Shown: piece after piece, positions 35,192-44,432 of the stretch
Position numbering within the stretch: the stretch's first letter is position 1
How the letters are laid out: each line of letters starts with the position of its first letter
Assembly (NCBI RefSeq): GCF_900130035.1
Contig: NZ_FQXQ01000004.1
Span: 310,001 to 374,000, forward strand
Direction of reading: 5' to 3'
From: Wenyingzhuangia marina
GTDB taxonomy: Bacteria; Bacteroidota; Bacteroidia; Flavobacteriales; Flavobacteriaceae
DNA: 64,000 nt
Made by a program: the position numbers and the translations under genes
The notes under the pieces: model-generated
Seen by the model: the letters and a program-made list of their open reading frames with translations, nothing else
Told to the model about the DNA's origin: nothing
Databases searched by the model: none

Positions 35192-36562
35192 TTAATTTTC
35201 GTTTTCTTCTGCTCCGTGTGTTAAGGCTTTTAATTTTTTAAGGAATAATAAAATTAATCCTCCAAAAAGCATACAAAATAAAGCAATTCCGGTAAAAACA
35301 GCATATTCCCCTAAAGCGGATGCTGACTCTCCTAATAATCCAGCTAATTTATTACCAATACCGGTCATAGCAAAATAAACTCCCATCATTATAGAGCCAT
35401 ATTTTACAGGGGATAATTTGGTAATGAATGAGAGTGCTACTGGAGATGATGATAATTCTCCAATAGTATGAAATAAATATGCTAAAACAAGCCAATACAT
35501 TGCAGATTCTCCATTATTGTTATATTGAGCAACAGCTGCTGTCATAAATAAGAAGCCAAATCCCATAATCATTGTTCCTAAAGCCATTTTAAATAATGAA
35601 GATGCTTCTTTATTTTTTAATTTTCTTTTTGCCCAAAAACCAGCTACAGATGATCCAAGTAAAATAATAAATAATGCATTTAGAGACTGAAACCATGAAG
35701 CAGGAACTGAATTACCTATTAAAGGTAAAGAAAATGGGAGTGAACGATCTGTTTTTTCAGAGGTAAAAATATTCATCAAACCTCCTGCTTGTTCAAAAGC
35801 TCCCCAAAAGACAATAACGATCAAAAAAGACAATAGAAGTACTATAATTCTATCTTTTTCTATGGATGTTAAAGGTTTGTTGAATTCAATATTAGATTCC
35901 TGTTTATTTGATTTTCCTAAAAAATTACCAACCTGGGATAAATGTTTTTGTCCAAATATGTATATAAGTTGTCCAAACAACATACCTATACCCGCTAGAC
36001 CAAATCCATAGTGCCAGCCAATGTTTTCACCAATATATCCAACTAATAATGAAGCTAAAAAAGCTCCTAAGTTAATTCCTATATAAAAAATTGTAAATCC
36101 TTTGTCTCTTCTAATATCTCCTTGCTTATATAATCCACCAACCATGGTAGAGATATTAGGTTTTAATAAACCTACTCCAGCAATAATTAATCCCAGTCCT
36201 GTATAAAAAGCCCAATATTCTTCAATAGCTAAGATTCCATGTCCTAAAACCAAAAGAAAACCACCAATCATAACAGATTTTTTTTGTCCTATAAGTCTAT
36301 CGGCGATGATACCTCCTGGGATTGATGCTACATATACTAGCATGGTATACCATCCATATAAAGCTAAAGCTTCAGTTTGTGTCCATCCTAATCCTGCGTT
36401 TTTGTCTGTTGTTTGTGCTACTAAATACAAAACAAGAATAGCTCTCATACCATAGTATGAAAAACGTTCCCACATTTCAGTAAAAAATAGTATAAACAAA
36501 CCAGATGGATGTCCTAAAACTGTTTTTTGATTGTTTTTACTCTCTTCATATCTCAATTCCAT
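35192..36562 (-). CDS. POT family proton-coupled peptide transporter, copy 2
   Basis: The 456-aa protein has the same signatures as copy 1 (FFTEMWERFSYYGMRAILVL and FYIGINLGAFLASLLVGYIG). It is 60 residues shorter, lacking most of the segment after EQAGG..FTSEKTDR. That fits a 12-helix rather than a 14-helix protein. Substrate range cannot be inferred. The surface protein genes further upstream end at a terminator, so this gene probably starts the transporter operon. Confidence 0.92.
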   Translation of the reverse strand: MELRYEESKNNQKTVLGHPSGLFILFFTEMWERFSYYGMRAILVLYLVAQTTDKNAGLGWTQTEALALYGWYTMLVYVASIPGGIIADRLIGQKKSVMIGGFLLVLGHGILAIEEYWAFYTGLGLIIAGVGLLKPNISTMVGGLYKQGDIRRDKGFTIFYIGINLGAFLASLLVGYIGENIGWHYGFGLAGIGMLFGQLIYIFGQKHLSQVGNFLGKSNKQESNIEFNKPLTSIEKDRIIVLLLSFLIVIVFWGAFEQAGGLMNIFTSEKTDRSLPFSLPLIGNSVPASWFQSLNALFIILLGSSVAGFWAKRKLKNKEASSLFKMALGTMIMGFGFLFMTAAVAQYNNNGESAMYWLVLAYLFHTIGELSSSPVALSFITKLSPVKYGSIMMGVYFAMTGIGNKLAGLLGESASALGEYAVFTGIALFCMLFGGLILLFLKKLKALTHGAEENEN

Positions 36563-36628
36563 AGAGTTGTTTAATTTAGAAACTCAAAAATACATTTTTG
36601 AATTTTGTTTTCTTTTGATATGTAAAAT

Positions 36629-36658
36629 AAAAAAAGCTGCCTATTGGCAGCTTTTTTT
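36629..36658 (-). terminator. Terminator after the DUF5723-like gene
   Basis: A 13-bp stem (AAAAAAAGCTGCC / GGCAGCTTTTTTT) with loop TATT lies 15 bp beyond the stop codon at 36674. Confidence 0.85.
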
Positions 36659-36673
36659 ATTGTGAAATGTATT

Positions 36674-37975
36674 TTATAACCATTTGTTGTATCCAAATAC
36701 AAAGTTTATTCCAAATCTTAAATTAACTTGTTTAAGATCTTCTAAAGCTCCAAGAACTTTATTAACGTTGTCTGTAGCCAAGTAAATTTGTAATGGACCT
36801 AGTTTTGTAGCTAAGTTTAAACCAAAATCAATATCCCCTTGTGCATTTTTAATCCCTACTACACCATAAGTTGTTCTGTCTAATGCTACATTATAACCAA
36901 GTGCTATGGTAGAAGTGTTTTCAGTGTTTTTAAGATCATTAAACATAGTTGCTCTAAATTGGTGAATTCTACCTAATTTATAGCTAGCAGATACATAAGA
37001 ATTTGTTGCTAAGGAAGTTTTATAGCTCTCACCTTCTCTTTCTCCATGACCTACCTTATCTTCTAGTTCATCACCTAATTGATTTAAAACATTTCCATCA
37101 GTATCTAAATCAACACCATTAACTACTAGATTAGTAACATCATCTAAATAATATTCTGTTATCTTTTCTTTCCACGTAATTGAACCAATGTCGTTAACAG
37201 CTACTTCAATAACTAAATTTGGAATGATCTCATAACTAGCTCCAACATCCAAACCAAATCCACTATTTGCTGTAGAAAATTCGTAATCTTCACCGTCTTT
37301 ATATCCAGCAAGTCGAGATACGGCATCTTTTGTGTTTATAGTCCATGTTAAGTCATCATTTACTGTAACTTTAGCCATTCCATTTTCTTGGGTAGATCCA
37401 TTTGCTAATCCAATAATGTATTTTGCACGTACTCCAATAGCTAATTTATCATTAAAAAATTGTTGAGTAAATCCGATACCTCCTTCTGCGTAAGAAGTAG
37501 TATTTATTTCATCATTAAATAAAACTTCGTCAACAATACCATTAGCTAATAAATTAACAATACCATTCTTACTCATATTCCAATTCATGTTTTCTTTTAC
37601 ATTAGTAAAGAAACTGATTGAACCGTGTTTACGTTTAAAGGCTAAGTTTAGAATGTTTATGGTAGCTTTTTGATTTAATTGGTTATAGTCTCCTTCAATT
37701 GTATTGTATACATTTTTATAATTATATTCTAACTTTTCTGTTCCAGCTATAGGTGTTAATAAGTCAGAAGAAGCAAATCCATTTCCTACTGCTAAACCAA
37801 TTCCCGGCAGTCCAAAAGAGAATGAGTTTTTAGGAATGTATACAGGAGATACATCTGTAGATTGTTGAACGTAATCTCCTAAATGAAAGAAAGAGATTTC
37901 ACTTTGAGCTTTAACACTGTTGTAACCTAAGACAGTGAAAGCTATAACTGCTATTAATTTTTTATAATTTTTCAT
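36674..37975 (-). CDS. Outer-membrane barrel-like protein (DUF5723-like)
   Basis: The 433-aa exported protein has a signal peptide (to about residue 23, NSVKAQ). Its opening ISFFHLGDYVQQSTDVSPVY then FSFGLPGIGLAVGN resembles the Bacteroidota DUF5723 group, which I recall as outer-membrane barrel proteins. The rest is rich in alternating strands (YEIIPNLVIEVAVNDIG; FRATMFNDLKNTENTSTIAL). Function is unknown. It is encoded 10 bp after the large lipoprotein, so the pair may form a surface complex. Confidence 0.65.
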   Translation of the reverse strand: MKNYKKLIAVIAFTVLGYNSVKAQSEISFFHLGDYVQQSTDVSPVYIPKNSFSFGLPGIGLAVGNGFASSDLLTPIAGTEKLEYNYKNVYNTIEGDYNQLNQKATINILNLAFKRKHGSISFFTNVKENMNWNMSKNGIVNLLANGIVDEVLFNDEINTTSYAEGGIGFTQQFFNDKLAIGVRAKYIIGLANGSTQENGMAKVTVNDDLTWTINTKDAVSRLAGYKDGEDYEFSTANSGFGLDVGASYEIIPNLVIEVAVNDIGSITWKEKITEYYLDDVTNLVVNGVDLDTDGNVLNQLGDELEDKVGHGEREGESYKTSLATNSYVSASYKLGRIHQFRATMFNDLKNTENTSTIALGYNVALDRTTYGVVGIKNAQGDIDFGLNLATKLGPLQIYLATDNVNKVLGALEDLKQVNLRFGINFVFGYNKWL

Positions 37976-37985
37976 GTCTATGTCT

Positions 37986-39791
37986 TTAGTTGTTAGGGTT
38001 AATTGCTAAATCTCCTTTAAGCGCTAAATCAATTCTTACTTGATCTGTACTTTTAACTTTCACAGGATTTGGATTACCATCATTAGTTGTGTCAGTATCA
38101 AATATAATAGATAGCTTAACTTCCTTGGCATCTTCAAGAGAATTAATTTCAGATTCATTAAAGGTGATTGCAAAATCATTTCCATTCATAGGGACATGAG
38201 CATTTACAGTATTGTTATTAGCATCTTTCAAGTTGTTGTCAGCATCTAGAGTGTAAGTAGAAAAACCGTTCGCATCAACAGGAGCAGCAACAATAGCTTC
38301 TATATTTTTGGTAAATAAAGAAGCTCCATTTTCATCAACAAAATCTAAAATAATAGAACCATTGAAAGGAATGGTGTTTTTTGTAGCAATTCTTAATGAT
38401 AATTCTTTTGCATTGTCTTGAATATCATCATCTAAATCTAACTCAATTGGGTCTGGATTAAAAGTTACATCATCAAAAGTAACATGTAATGGTAATTCTA
38501 CGTCTACAGAAACATCTAATGAATTGTTGATATTAAAAAAGTTATTATTGGTACCTGTTGAGTTTGGATTAGAAGTTCCACTAACATTTAAAATAAATTG
38601 TGATGGTTTTTCACCAAGTAACTGAGCCAAGTTAGAGTTACTACTGTTTAAGGTAATAACAGATTCTACCCCTCCTGTATTTAAACCAGCATCTATAATA
38701 GCATATGTTCCATTTCCGGTATCATTGTTGCTTTCAATATTGTTCCCAGATGTGTCGGTGATAATTAAAGTATTGTTATTAACTGCATCTGTTGAAATAC
38801 CTTCTAAGTTGATACCAATAGGGAAACCATATTGATTGGTTGCAGTAAGTTTTAAAATTGGACTTTCAAAAATTAAAGATCCATTTCCAATTTCATTAAA
38901 AAAGTCTAAATCAAAACTTTGTCCACCCACATTAAATCCACTTTTTTTGAAATCTCCTTCAGCAGTATTCACTATAGGGCTCTCAAGGGCAATTGTGTAG
39001 GTTAACTTATCATCTGAACTAACAAGATCTCCAGTTTCAAAGGTAACAGTAGCATCTAATTGCACAGCTATGTTGTTAAATCCACCTTTAGTATCTGGAT
39101 CATTCTCAATATTTGTGTAGGTAAAATCAAAGTCATATCTATTTAAATCTACTGATATAGTAAATTCATCAGAGCCTGAGTTGTTGTTTAATGTAAATTT
39201 TCTACAATAGCTACCCGGGTATTCAGGATTTTCTATTAGTCCAGGCTCATTTGGGTCTTTTCTTTTAAAAGAAGGTATGGTAAATATAATTTCTGTTTGA
39301 GCCTCAGTAGTAGTTGATAAAGTAATGGTAAAAGTACCAGAAGAAAAATCAGCAGCTGTTAGATCAGAATCTAAATTTAATGTTTGAATCTCTTTAAATG
39401 AATCTTCTACTTTATCATCTGGAACTAATCCTGATATGTAAGGTGCTTGCCCGATTAACCCAGAATCTTCTAGAAGATTAAAATTACCATTAAAAACCTG
39501 ATCTTCAACACTTACGAAATCTGAGTTTCCAGATCCATCCAAAGTTTGTGAATAAGAGAAACTAATAATATCATCAGTACCTGTGTTAACTGTTAGATCT
39601 TCATTTAACTCTTGGAATAATTGATTTGCTGTGTAGTTGATATAACCAATTGGTAATCCTGAAATAGATATATCAAATGTTGGTTCTTCGATTTCCTTAT
39701 CAAAAAAAGAAGTGTCAAAGCTTTCGGAACAGCTAACTGTGCTAACACACAAAGCTGTAAGAGCAAGAATATGAATTCCTGACTTTTTCAT
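37986..39791 (-). CDS. Large surface lipoprotein of unknown function
   Basis: The 601-aa protein from ATG 39791 has a lipoprotein signal (lipid-attached Cys21 in STVSC). An ATG 12 nt further upstream is also possible. The mature part is acidic and rich in Asn, Asp, Thr and Ser, with many short beta strands and no cysteines except near residue 195. This is typical of a secreted beta-sandwich protein. No known domain is recognised. It is transcribed with the barrel-like gene 10 bp downstream, which suggests the two work together at the outer membrane. Confidence 0.65.
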   Translation of the reverse strand: MKKSGIHILALTALCVSTVSCSESFDTSFFDKEIEEPTFDISISGLPIGYINYTANQLFQELNEDLTVNTGTDDIISFSYSQTLDGSGNSDFVSVEDQVFNGNFNLLEDSGLIGQAPYISGLVPDDKVEDSFKEIQTLNLDSDLTAADFSSGTFTITLSTTTEAQTEIIFTIPSFKRKDPNEPGLIENPEYPGSYCRKFTLNNNSGSDEFTISVDLNRYDFDFTYTNIENDPDTKGGFNNIAVQLDATVTFETGDLVSSDDKLTYTIALESPIVNTAEGDFKKSGFNVGGQSFDLDFFNEIGNGSLIFESPILKLTATNQYGFPIGINLEGISTDAVNNNTLIITDTSGNNIESNNDTGNGTYAIIDAGLNTGGVESVITLNSSNSNLAQLLGEKPSQFILNVSGTSNPNSTGTNNNFFNINNSLDVSVDVELPLHVTFDDVTFNPDPIELDLDDDIQDNAKELSLRIATKNTIPFNGSIILDFVDENGASLFTKNIEAIVAAPVDANGFSTYTLDADNNLKDANNNTVNAHVPMNGNDFAITFNESEINSLEDAKEVKLSIIFDTDTTNDGNPNPVKVKSTDQVRIDLALKGDLAINPNN

Positions 39792-40018
39792 GTAGTTTTT
39801 CATAATCTAAATTATAGTTGTTTAAACAAAAATAGTGAAATGAACTATGTTTAACAAATGTTATATTGATTAACACTAGTTATTTTTAACTGGTATCTTA
39901 GCACTTTCTCTTTTTGTTAATGTTTAAAATGAATAATATATAAATGTTTAATTTTTAATAAATTATAGTTCTTAAGATGTTTTACAGCAAAACTACTTAT
40001 TATGTAAATTTATTCACT

Positions 40019-40060
40019 AGCCTAATAAGACAAAAGAGTAGCCCAATAAGACATTTGTCT
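40019..40060. promoter_or_regulatory. Paired direct repeat with inverted arms in the 39.8-40.2 kb intergenic region
   Basis: AGCCTAATAAGACA (40019-40032) and AGCCCAATAAGACA (40040-40053) are direct repeats offset by 21 bp, about two helical turns. AGACAAA (40028-40034) and TTTGTCT (40054-40060) also form an inverted pair. This lies in a 393-bp AT-rich gap between the divergent lipoprotein and HMG-CoA reductase genes. It is the only structured part of the gap apart from the -7 element at 40152. Confidence 0.5.
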
Positions 40061-40151
40061 AGGTGTTTTGATTTATTAGAAAATTCTAATAACTATTAAT
40101 TGAGAGAAAGAGAGTTATTTTCTTTATAAGTAAAGTTTAAAATAAGCAGTG

Positions 40152-40159
40152 TATATTTG
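40152..40159 (+). promoter_or_regulatory. Candidate -7 element TATATTTG for the HMG-CoA reductase operon
   Basis: Matches TAnnTTTG, 25 bp before the start codon at 40185. No clear TTTG at -33. Confidence 0.5.
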
Positions 40160-40184
40160 CGGTGAATTTATAGTAAGTATCTAA

Positions 40185-41456
40185 ATGTCAAAATTAGTCT
40201 CAGGTTTTTCTAAACTTAACAAAGAAGAAAAGATAGCATGGCTATCAAGTTATTTTTTAAAAGACAACACAAATGCCAGTGATATTCTCCGTTTGTATTG
40301 GAATTCTGACAAAAAATTACAACAATTACATGATGATTTTATAGAAAATACAGTTTCTAATTATTACATGCCTTTTGGAGTTGCTCCCAATTTTATAATC
40401 AATGGTAAGCATTATACTATCCCCATGGCAATTGAAGAGAGTTCTGTAGTTGCAGCCGCTTCGTTAGTCGCAAAATTTTGGTCTGATAAAGGTGGATTTA
40501 AAGCAGAGGTTGTCAATACTATTAAAGTTGGACAAGTACATTTTATGTATGATGGTGATAAAAGGGACTTACGAGAATATTTTTCTACAAAAAAAACTGA
40601 CTTAATATCTGTAACCAATGATATTACAGAAAACATGCGTAAGCGTGGAGGAGGAATTTTAAATATAGAACTAAGAGATAAGACAGCTGAGTTAGAAAAT
40701 TACTATCAGTTACACGTTACTTTTGAAACCATGGATTCCATGGGAGCCAATTTTATCAACTCATGTTTGGAGGCGATGGCTCAAGAATTTAAAAAAGACG
40801 ATATTCAAATAGTAATGAGTATTTTGTCTAATTATGTTCCTGAGTGTTTGGTTAAGGCAGAGGTAAGTTGTGAGGTTGAAAAATTACATCCTACAAACGG
40901 TGCTTTGTTTGCTAAAAAAATGAAACAAGCTGTTGATATTGCTAATGTAGATCCTCACAGAGCGGTGACCCATAATAAAGGAGTCATGAATGGAATTGAT
41001 GCAGTGGTGATCGCTACGGGGAATGATTTTAGGGCTGTAGAAGCTGGAGTACATGCATATGCGGCAAGAACAGGGAAGTATAAAAGTTTAACATCATGTA
41101 AGGTAGAAAATGGAATTTTTACTTTTTCTATAGAAATCCCTTTGGCTTTAGGAACCGTTGGAGGTTTAACAAGTACACATCCATTGTCTAAATTGTCTTT
41201 AGAAATGTTGCATAATCCATCAGCAAAAGAATTAATGCAAGTAATTGCTGTGGCAGGTTTAGCACAAAATTTTGCAGCTTTAAGAGCGTTAACTACTACT
41301 GGAATTCAACAAGGTCATATGAAAATGCATTTAGGGAATATTTTAAATCAATTAGAAGCAACTCCAGAAGAAAAAGAAGCGGTAACCAAAGAGTTATCAG
41401 GAAAAACGGTAAGTTATAGTGGTGTGTCTGACGTATTAAAAAAAATAAGAGCTTAA
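40185..41456 (+). CDS. mvaA: Hydroxymethylglutaryl-CoA reductase, class II (degradative-type)
   Basis: The 423-aa enzyme interconverts HMG-CoA and mevalonate. Class II features are present: catalytic Glu in MAIEESSVVAAAS (84-85), Lys in THNKGVMNGIDA, Asp in GNDFRAVEAGVHAYAARTGK and His in IQQGHMKMH. Although the subfamily is labelled degradative, in Flavobacteriaceae it feeds the mevalonate route to isoprenoids. The stop codon TAA and the ATG of the next gene share one base (41456), so the kinase gene is tightly coupled. Confidence 0.93.
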   Translation: MSKLVSGFSKLNKEEKIAWLSSYFLKDNTNASDILRLYWNSDKKLQQLHDDFIENTVSNYYMPFGVAPNFIINGKHYTIPMAIEESSVVAAASLVAKFWSDKGGFKAEVVNTIKVGQVHFMYDGDKRDLREYFSTKKTDLISVTNDITENMRKRGGGILNIELRDKTAELENYYQLHVTFETMDSMGANFINSCLEAMAQEFKKDDIQIVMSILSNYVPECLVKAEVSCEVEKLHPTNGALFAKKMKQAVDIANVDPHRAVTHNKGVMNGIDAVVIATGNDFRAVEAGVHAYAARTGKYKSLTSCKVENGIFTFSIEIPLALGTVGGLTSTHPLSKLSLEMLHNPSAKELMQVIAVAGLAQNFAALRALTTTGIQQGHMKMHLGNILNQLEATPEEKEAVTKELSGKTVSYSGVSDVLKKIRA

Positions 41457-42382
41457 TGCAACAATTTTATAGCAATGGTAAATTATTAATTTCGGGTGAA
41501 TACCTTGTTTTAGATGGGGCTGTTTCTTTGGCTTTACCTACTAAATACGGACAGTCTTTGGAGGTGAATGATACCATCACAAATACCATCTGTTGGAAAA
41601 GTTATACTGTTGACAAAGAATGTTGGTTTAATGCAGAGTTTAAAATTGATGATTTTGGAATCATTAATAATTCATCTATCAAAAATGATGGAGATAAAAT
41701 TGCCAAAACACTTCAAGAAATATTAACAACTGCAAGATTATTAAATCATAATTTTCTTAAAAATTGTAAAGGATTAGAAGTTAATACGGCTTTGAGTTTT
41801 CCAAACCAATGGGGATTGGGAACTTCATCAACTTTAATTAATAACATTGCTACTTGGGCAAATGTAAATGCTTTTGAGTTGTTAGAAAAATCTTTTGGAG
41901 GTAGTGGTTATGATATTGCTTGTGCACAGAATAATCACGCGATTACATACCAAAGAAATGGAATTCATCCTGTTGTAAAACAAGTAGATTTTAATCTATC
42001 TTTTAAAAACGAATTATTTTTTGTGTATTTAAATCAGAAACAAGATAGTAAGGAAGGAATAAAAATGTATCGTTCTTTAGCTTTTGATAAACAACAATAT
42101 ATAGATGAGGTGAATGGTTTAACAAATAAAATGATTGCTTCTAAAAATATTGAAGAGTTTGCTGAAGTATTAACAGCACATGAAACTTTTTTAGGGAATA
42201 TTTTAAGAGTAAAACCTGTAAAAGAAAAATTGTTTTCAGATTTTACCGGAGCGGTAAAAAGTTTAGGAGCTTGGGGAGGTGATTTTGTTTTGGTAACGGG
42301 TACTGAAAAAGAAGTAAAGGATTACTTTTTAAACAAAAACTATTCAACAATTATTTCTTACAACGATATGATTTTGAGTTAG
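41456..42382 (+). CDS. GHMP kinase of the GYDIA family
   Basis: The 308-aa protein has the GHMP phosphate loop LSFPNQWGLGTSSTLINNIA and the family-naming GYDIACAQNNHAITY. Motif 3 is near the end (GAWGGDFVLVTG). It is coupled to HMG-CoA reductase by a 1-nt overlap, so a mevalonate-pathway kinase is the natural guess. The family is not characterised as far as I know. It converges on the pRiA4b-like gene with a 4-nt overlap. Confidence 0.85.
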   Translation: MQQFYSNGKLLISGEYLVLDGAVSLALPTKYGQSLEVNDTITNTICWKSYTVDKECWFNAEFKIDDFGIINNSSIKNDGDKIAKTLQEILTTARLLNHNFLKNCKGLEVNTALSFPNQWGLGTSSTLINNIATWANVNAFELLEKSFGGSGYDIACAQNNHAITYQRNGIHPVVKQVDFNLSFKNELFFVYLNQKQDSKEGIKMYRSLAFDKQQYIDEVNGLTNKMIASKNIEEFAEVLTAHETFLGNILRVKPVKEKLFSDFTGAVKSLGAWGGDFVLVTGTEKEVKDYFLNKNYSTIISYNDMILS

Positions 42383-42897
42383 TAGTTATCAAAATCAATA
42401 TCGTCTAAGTTATCAAATTCATCAAAATGACTATCAAAGTCGTCGTCATCTAAATCAAACTCGTCTTTTTCGGTTTTATCTGCTTTGAATTCTTTTTCAG
42501 GAGCTTCTTCTGGAAGATTTCCAATAGATAAAATTAATTTAGGCAATTCAGAAGAGGTGGTTTTAGTTACTTCAATAAGCTCACAATAAAAAGTCCACAT
42601 ATTCATATAGTCATATACATAAATCAATTTTTCTTCAGGGTCTTCTATGTTTTGCTCAATAGTTGTTGTTGACATAGATAAAGCTCCAGGATCATCATCC
42701 ATAGAAAATAAAGGAATTTCTTCTCCTTGATTCCACTCGTCATCAGATCTATAAAAAGAAGCCATTTCTTGACTATTAAAACCAAATACTTTGGCAATTA
42801 AATTGTGTAAGTCTTCTAAGGTACTTGATGAGTCTACCAAAAGGGTTCTGATTACATCTTCTTTAGTGTCTAAAACAACTCTTATTTTGTATATCAT
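42379..42897 (-). CDS. pRiA4b ORF3-like (IS1096 passenger-type) protein
   Basis: The 172-aa protein resembles the plasmid pRiA4b ORF-3 domain (IYKIRVVLDTKEDVIRTLLV, then STLEDLHNLIAKVFGFNSQE and LIYVYDYMNMWTFYCELIEV). It has a very acidic C-terminal tail (about 140-172, mostly Asp/Glu/Phe). The domain is named from a mobile element, but here it is a lone chromosomal gene without transposase or repeats. It converges with the GHMP kinase gene, overlapping by 4 nt. Function is unknown. Confidence 0.75.
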   Translation of the reverse strand: MIYKIRVVLDTKEDVIRTLLVDSSSTLEDLHNLIAKVFGFNSQEMASFYRSDDEWNQGEEIPLFSMDDDPGALSMSTTTIEQNIEDPEEKLIYVYDYMNMWTFYCELIEVTKTTSSELPKLILSIGNLPEEAPEKEFKADKTEKDEFDLDDDDFDSHFDEFDNLDDIDFDNY

Positions 42898-42974
42898 TTC
42901 TTCTAATTTATGAATGCAAAAGTAGCTATAAAACTCAATAAATATGTAATTTTACAAGAATTAAAATAGGAAGA

Positions 42975-43388
42975 ATGGATTTTGAAAAAGCATTGATTAA
43001 AATAAATCAAGTTAGTAAAAACACTTTAATGGAAACATTAGGAATTGAGTATACTGAAATAGGAGAGGACTATTTGGTAGCTACAATGCCAGTAAATTCA
43101 AGAGTTCATCAGCCTATAGGAATTTTACATGGAGGTGCTACAGTTGCTTTGGCAGAAAGTGTTGGTAGTGCTGCTTCGTTTTTATTTGTGAACTCGAATG
43201 ACTTTGTGGTTAAGGGAATTGAGATTTCTGCAAATCACTTAAAGAGTAAAAAAGACGGGGTAGTTACTGCAAAAGCAACAGTTGTTCATAGAGGAAGAAC
43301 AACCCATTTGTGGCAAGTAGCTATTACAGACGAAGAAGGAACGCTAATTTCTTTGTGTAAAATAACCAATATTGTATTACCTAAGTAA
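42975..43388 (+). CDS. Hotdog-fold acyl-CoA thioesterase (PaaI/MenI-like)
   Basis: The 137-aa thioesterase has the hotdog core with VHQPIGILHGGATVALAESV, where the HGG turn and the Glu are the usual catalytic features. It lies 9 bp before isochorismate synthase. A role as 1,4-dihydroxy-2-naphthoyl-CoA hydrolase in menaquinone synthesis is therefore likely, although general PaaI-type activity cannot be excluded. Confidence 0.85.
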   Translation: MDFEKALIKINQVSKNTLMETLGIEYTEIGEDYLVATMPVNSRVHQPIGILHGGATVALAESVGSAASFLFVNSNDFVVKGIEISANHLKSKKDGVVTAKATVVHRGRTTHLWQVAITDEEGTLISLCKITNIVLPK

Positions 43389-43397
43389 ACTTTTAAT

Positions 43398-44432
43398 TTG
43401 AAGTATTCCGAACAAATAAATTATGCTTTTGAGGCAAAAAAGCCTTTTGTTGCTTATAAAAATCCAAACGAAAATAAGGTTCATGTTATTATTCAAAAGA
43501 ATGATGAGTTGATTGAATTTGATGATTTTAATTCATCGGGATATGTTTTTGCTCCATTTAATAGTGATGAAAAAGCCTACTTAATTCAACCTGATCTTTA
43601 TTTTACTGATGAGGTGAAAAGTTTTGAATTTGATTCAGAATTCATTGAAAATAAAGAGCAAGAAGTAGAAAAGTCAACTCATATTAACATTGTTAAAAAT
43701 GCCATAAAAACCATCCAAGATACTGAAGTTTCAAAAATTGTAGTGTCTAGAAAAGAAGAAGTTTCGGTATCTGATTTTAACTTACTAGAGGTATATAATA
43801 AGTTAATGAGTAAGTATCCTAATGCTTATGTTTATGTGTGGTATCATCCTAAAGTAGGACTTTGGATGGGAGCTACCCCAGAAACTTTATTAAAGGTAAA
43901 AGATGGGCATTTCTCTACCATGGCTTTAGCAGGAACTCAGGCTTTTAAAGGAAATTTAAATCCTGTTTGGGGAGCTAAGGAGTTAGAAGAACAACAAATG
44001 GTAGCCGATTTCATAAAACAACATTTAGAAAATGTTGTTGAAAGTCTAGAATTGTCAGAGGTTGAAACTGTAAAAGCAGGGAGTTTATTGCATTTAAAAA
44101 CCAATATTACAGGAAAGATACATCAACAAAAGGATATTGCTTCCTTAGTAAAATTATTACACCCAACACCTGCAGTTTGTGGTTTGCCTAAAGAGTTGAG
44201 TAAGATGTTTATTTTAGAAAATGAAAATTATAATAGGTCTTTTTACAGTGGTTATTTAGGAAACATAAATATGAATAATGAAACCTCTTTTTTTGTGAAT
44301 TTAAGATGTTTTCAGTTTATCAATAATACAATTGTTTTGTATGTTGGTGGAGGAATTACAGCCGAAAGTATTGCTGAAAAAGAATGGGAAGAAACAGTAG
44401 CTAAAAGTCAAATAATAAAAGCAGTTCTTTAG
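43398..44432 (+). CDS. menF: Isochorismate synthase (menaquinone pathway)
   Basis: The 344-aa chorismate-binding enzyme turns chorismate into isochorismate. Typical motifs are VSKIVVSRKEEV, LWMGATPETLLKV, STMALAGTQ, LHPTPAVCGLPKE and YSGYLGNINM, and near the C-terminus YVGGGITAESIAEKEWEET with the Mg-binding Glu residues. It starts with TTG at 43398, as the first in-frame ATG would remove over 130 residues. It follows the hotdog thioesterase by 9 bp and ends in a 4-nt overlap with the convergent Spy-like gene. Confidence 0.92.
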   Translation: MKYSEQINYAFEAKKPFVAYKNPNENKVHVIIQKNDELIEFDDFNSSGYVFAPFNSDEKAYLIQPDLYFTDEVKSFEFDSEFIENKEQEVEKSTHINIVKNAIKTIQDTEVSKIVVSRKEEVSVSDFNLLEVYNKLMSKYPNAYVYVWYHPKVGLWMGATPETLLKVKDGHFSTMALAGTQAFKGNLNPVWGAKELEEQQMVADFIKQHLENVVESLELSEVETVKAGSLLHLKTNITGKIHQQKDIASLVKLLHPTPAVCGLPKELSKMFILENENYNRSFYSGYLGNINMNNETSFFVNLRCFQFINNTIVLYVGGGITAESIAEKEWEETVAKSQIIKAVL

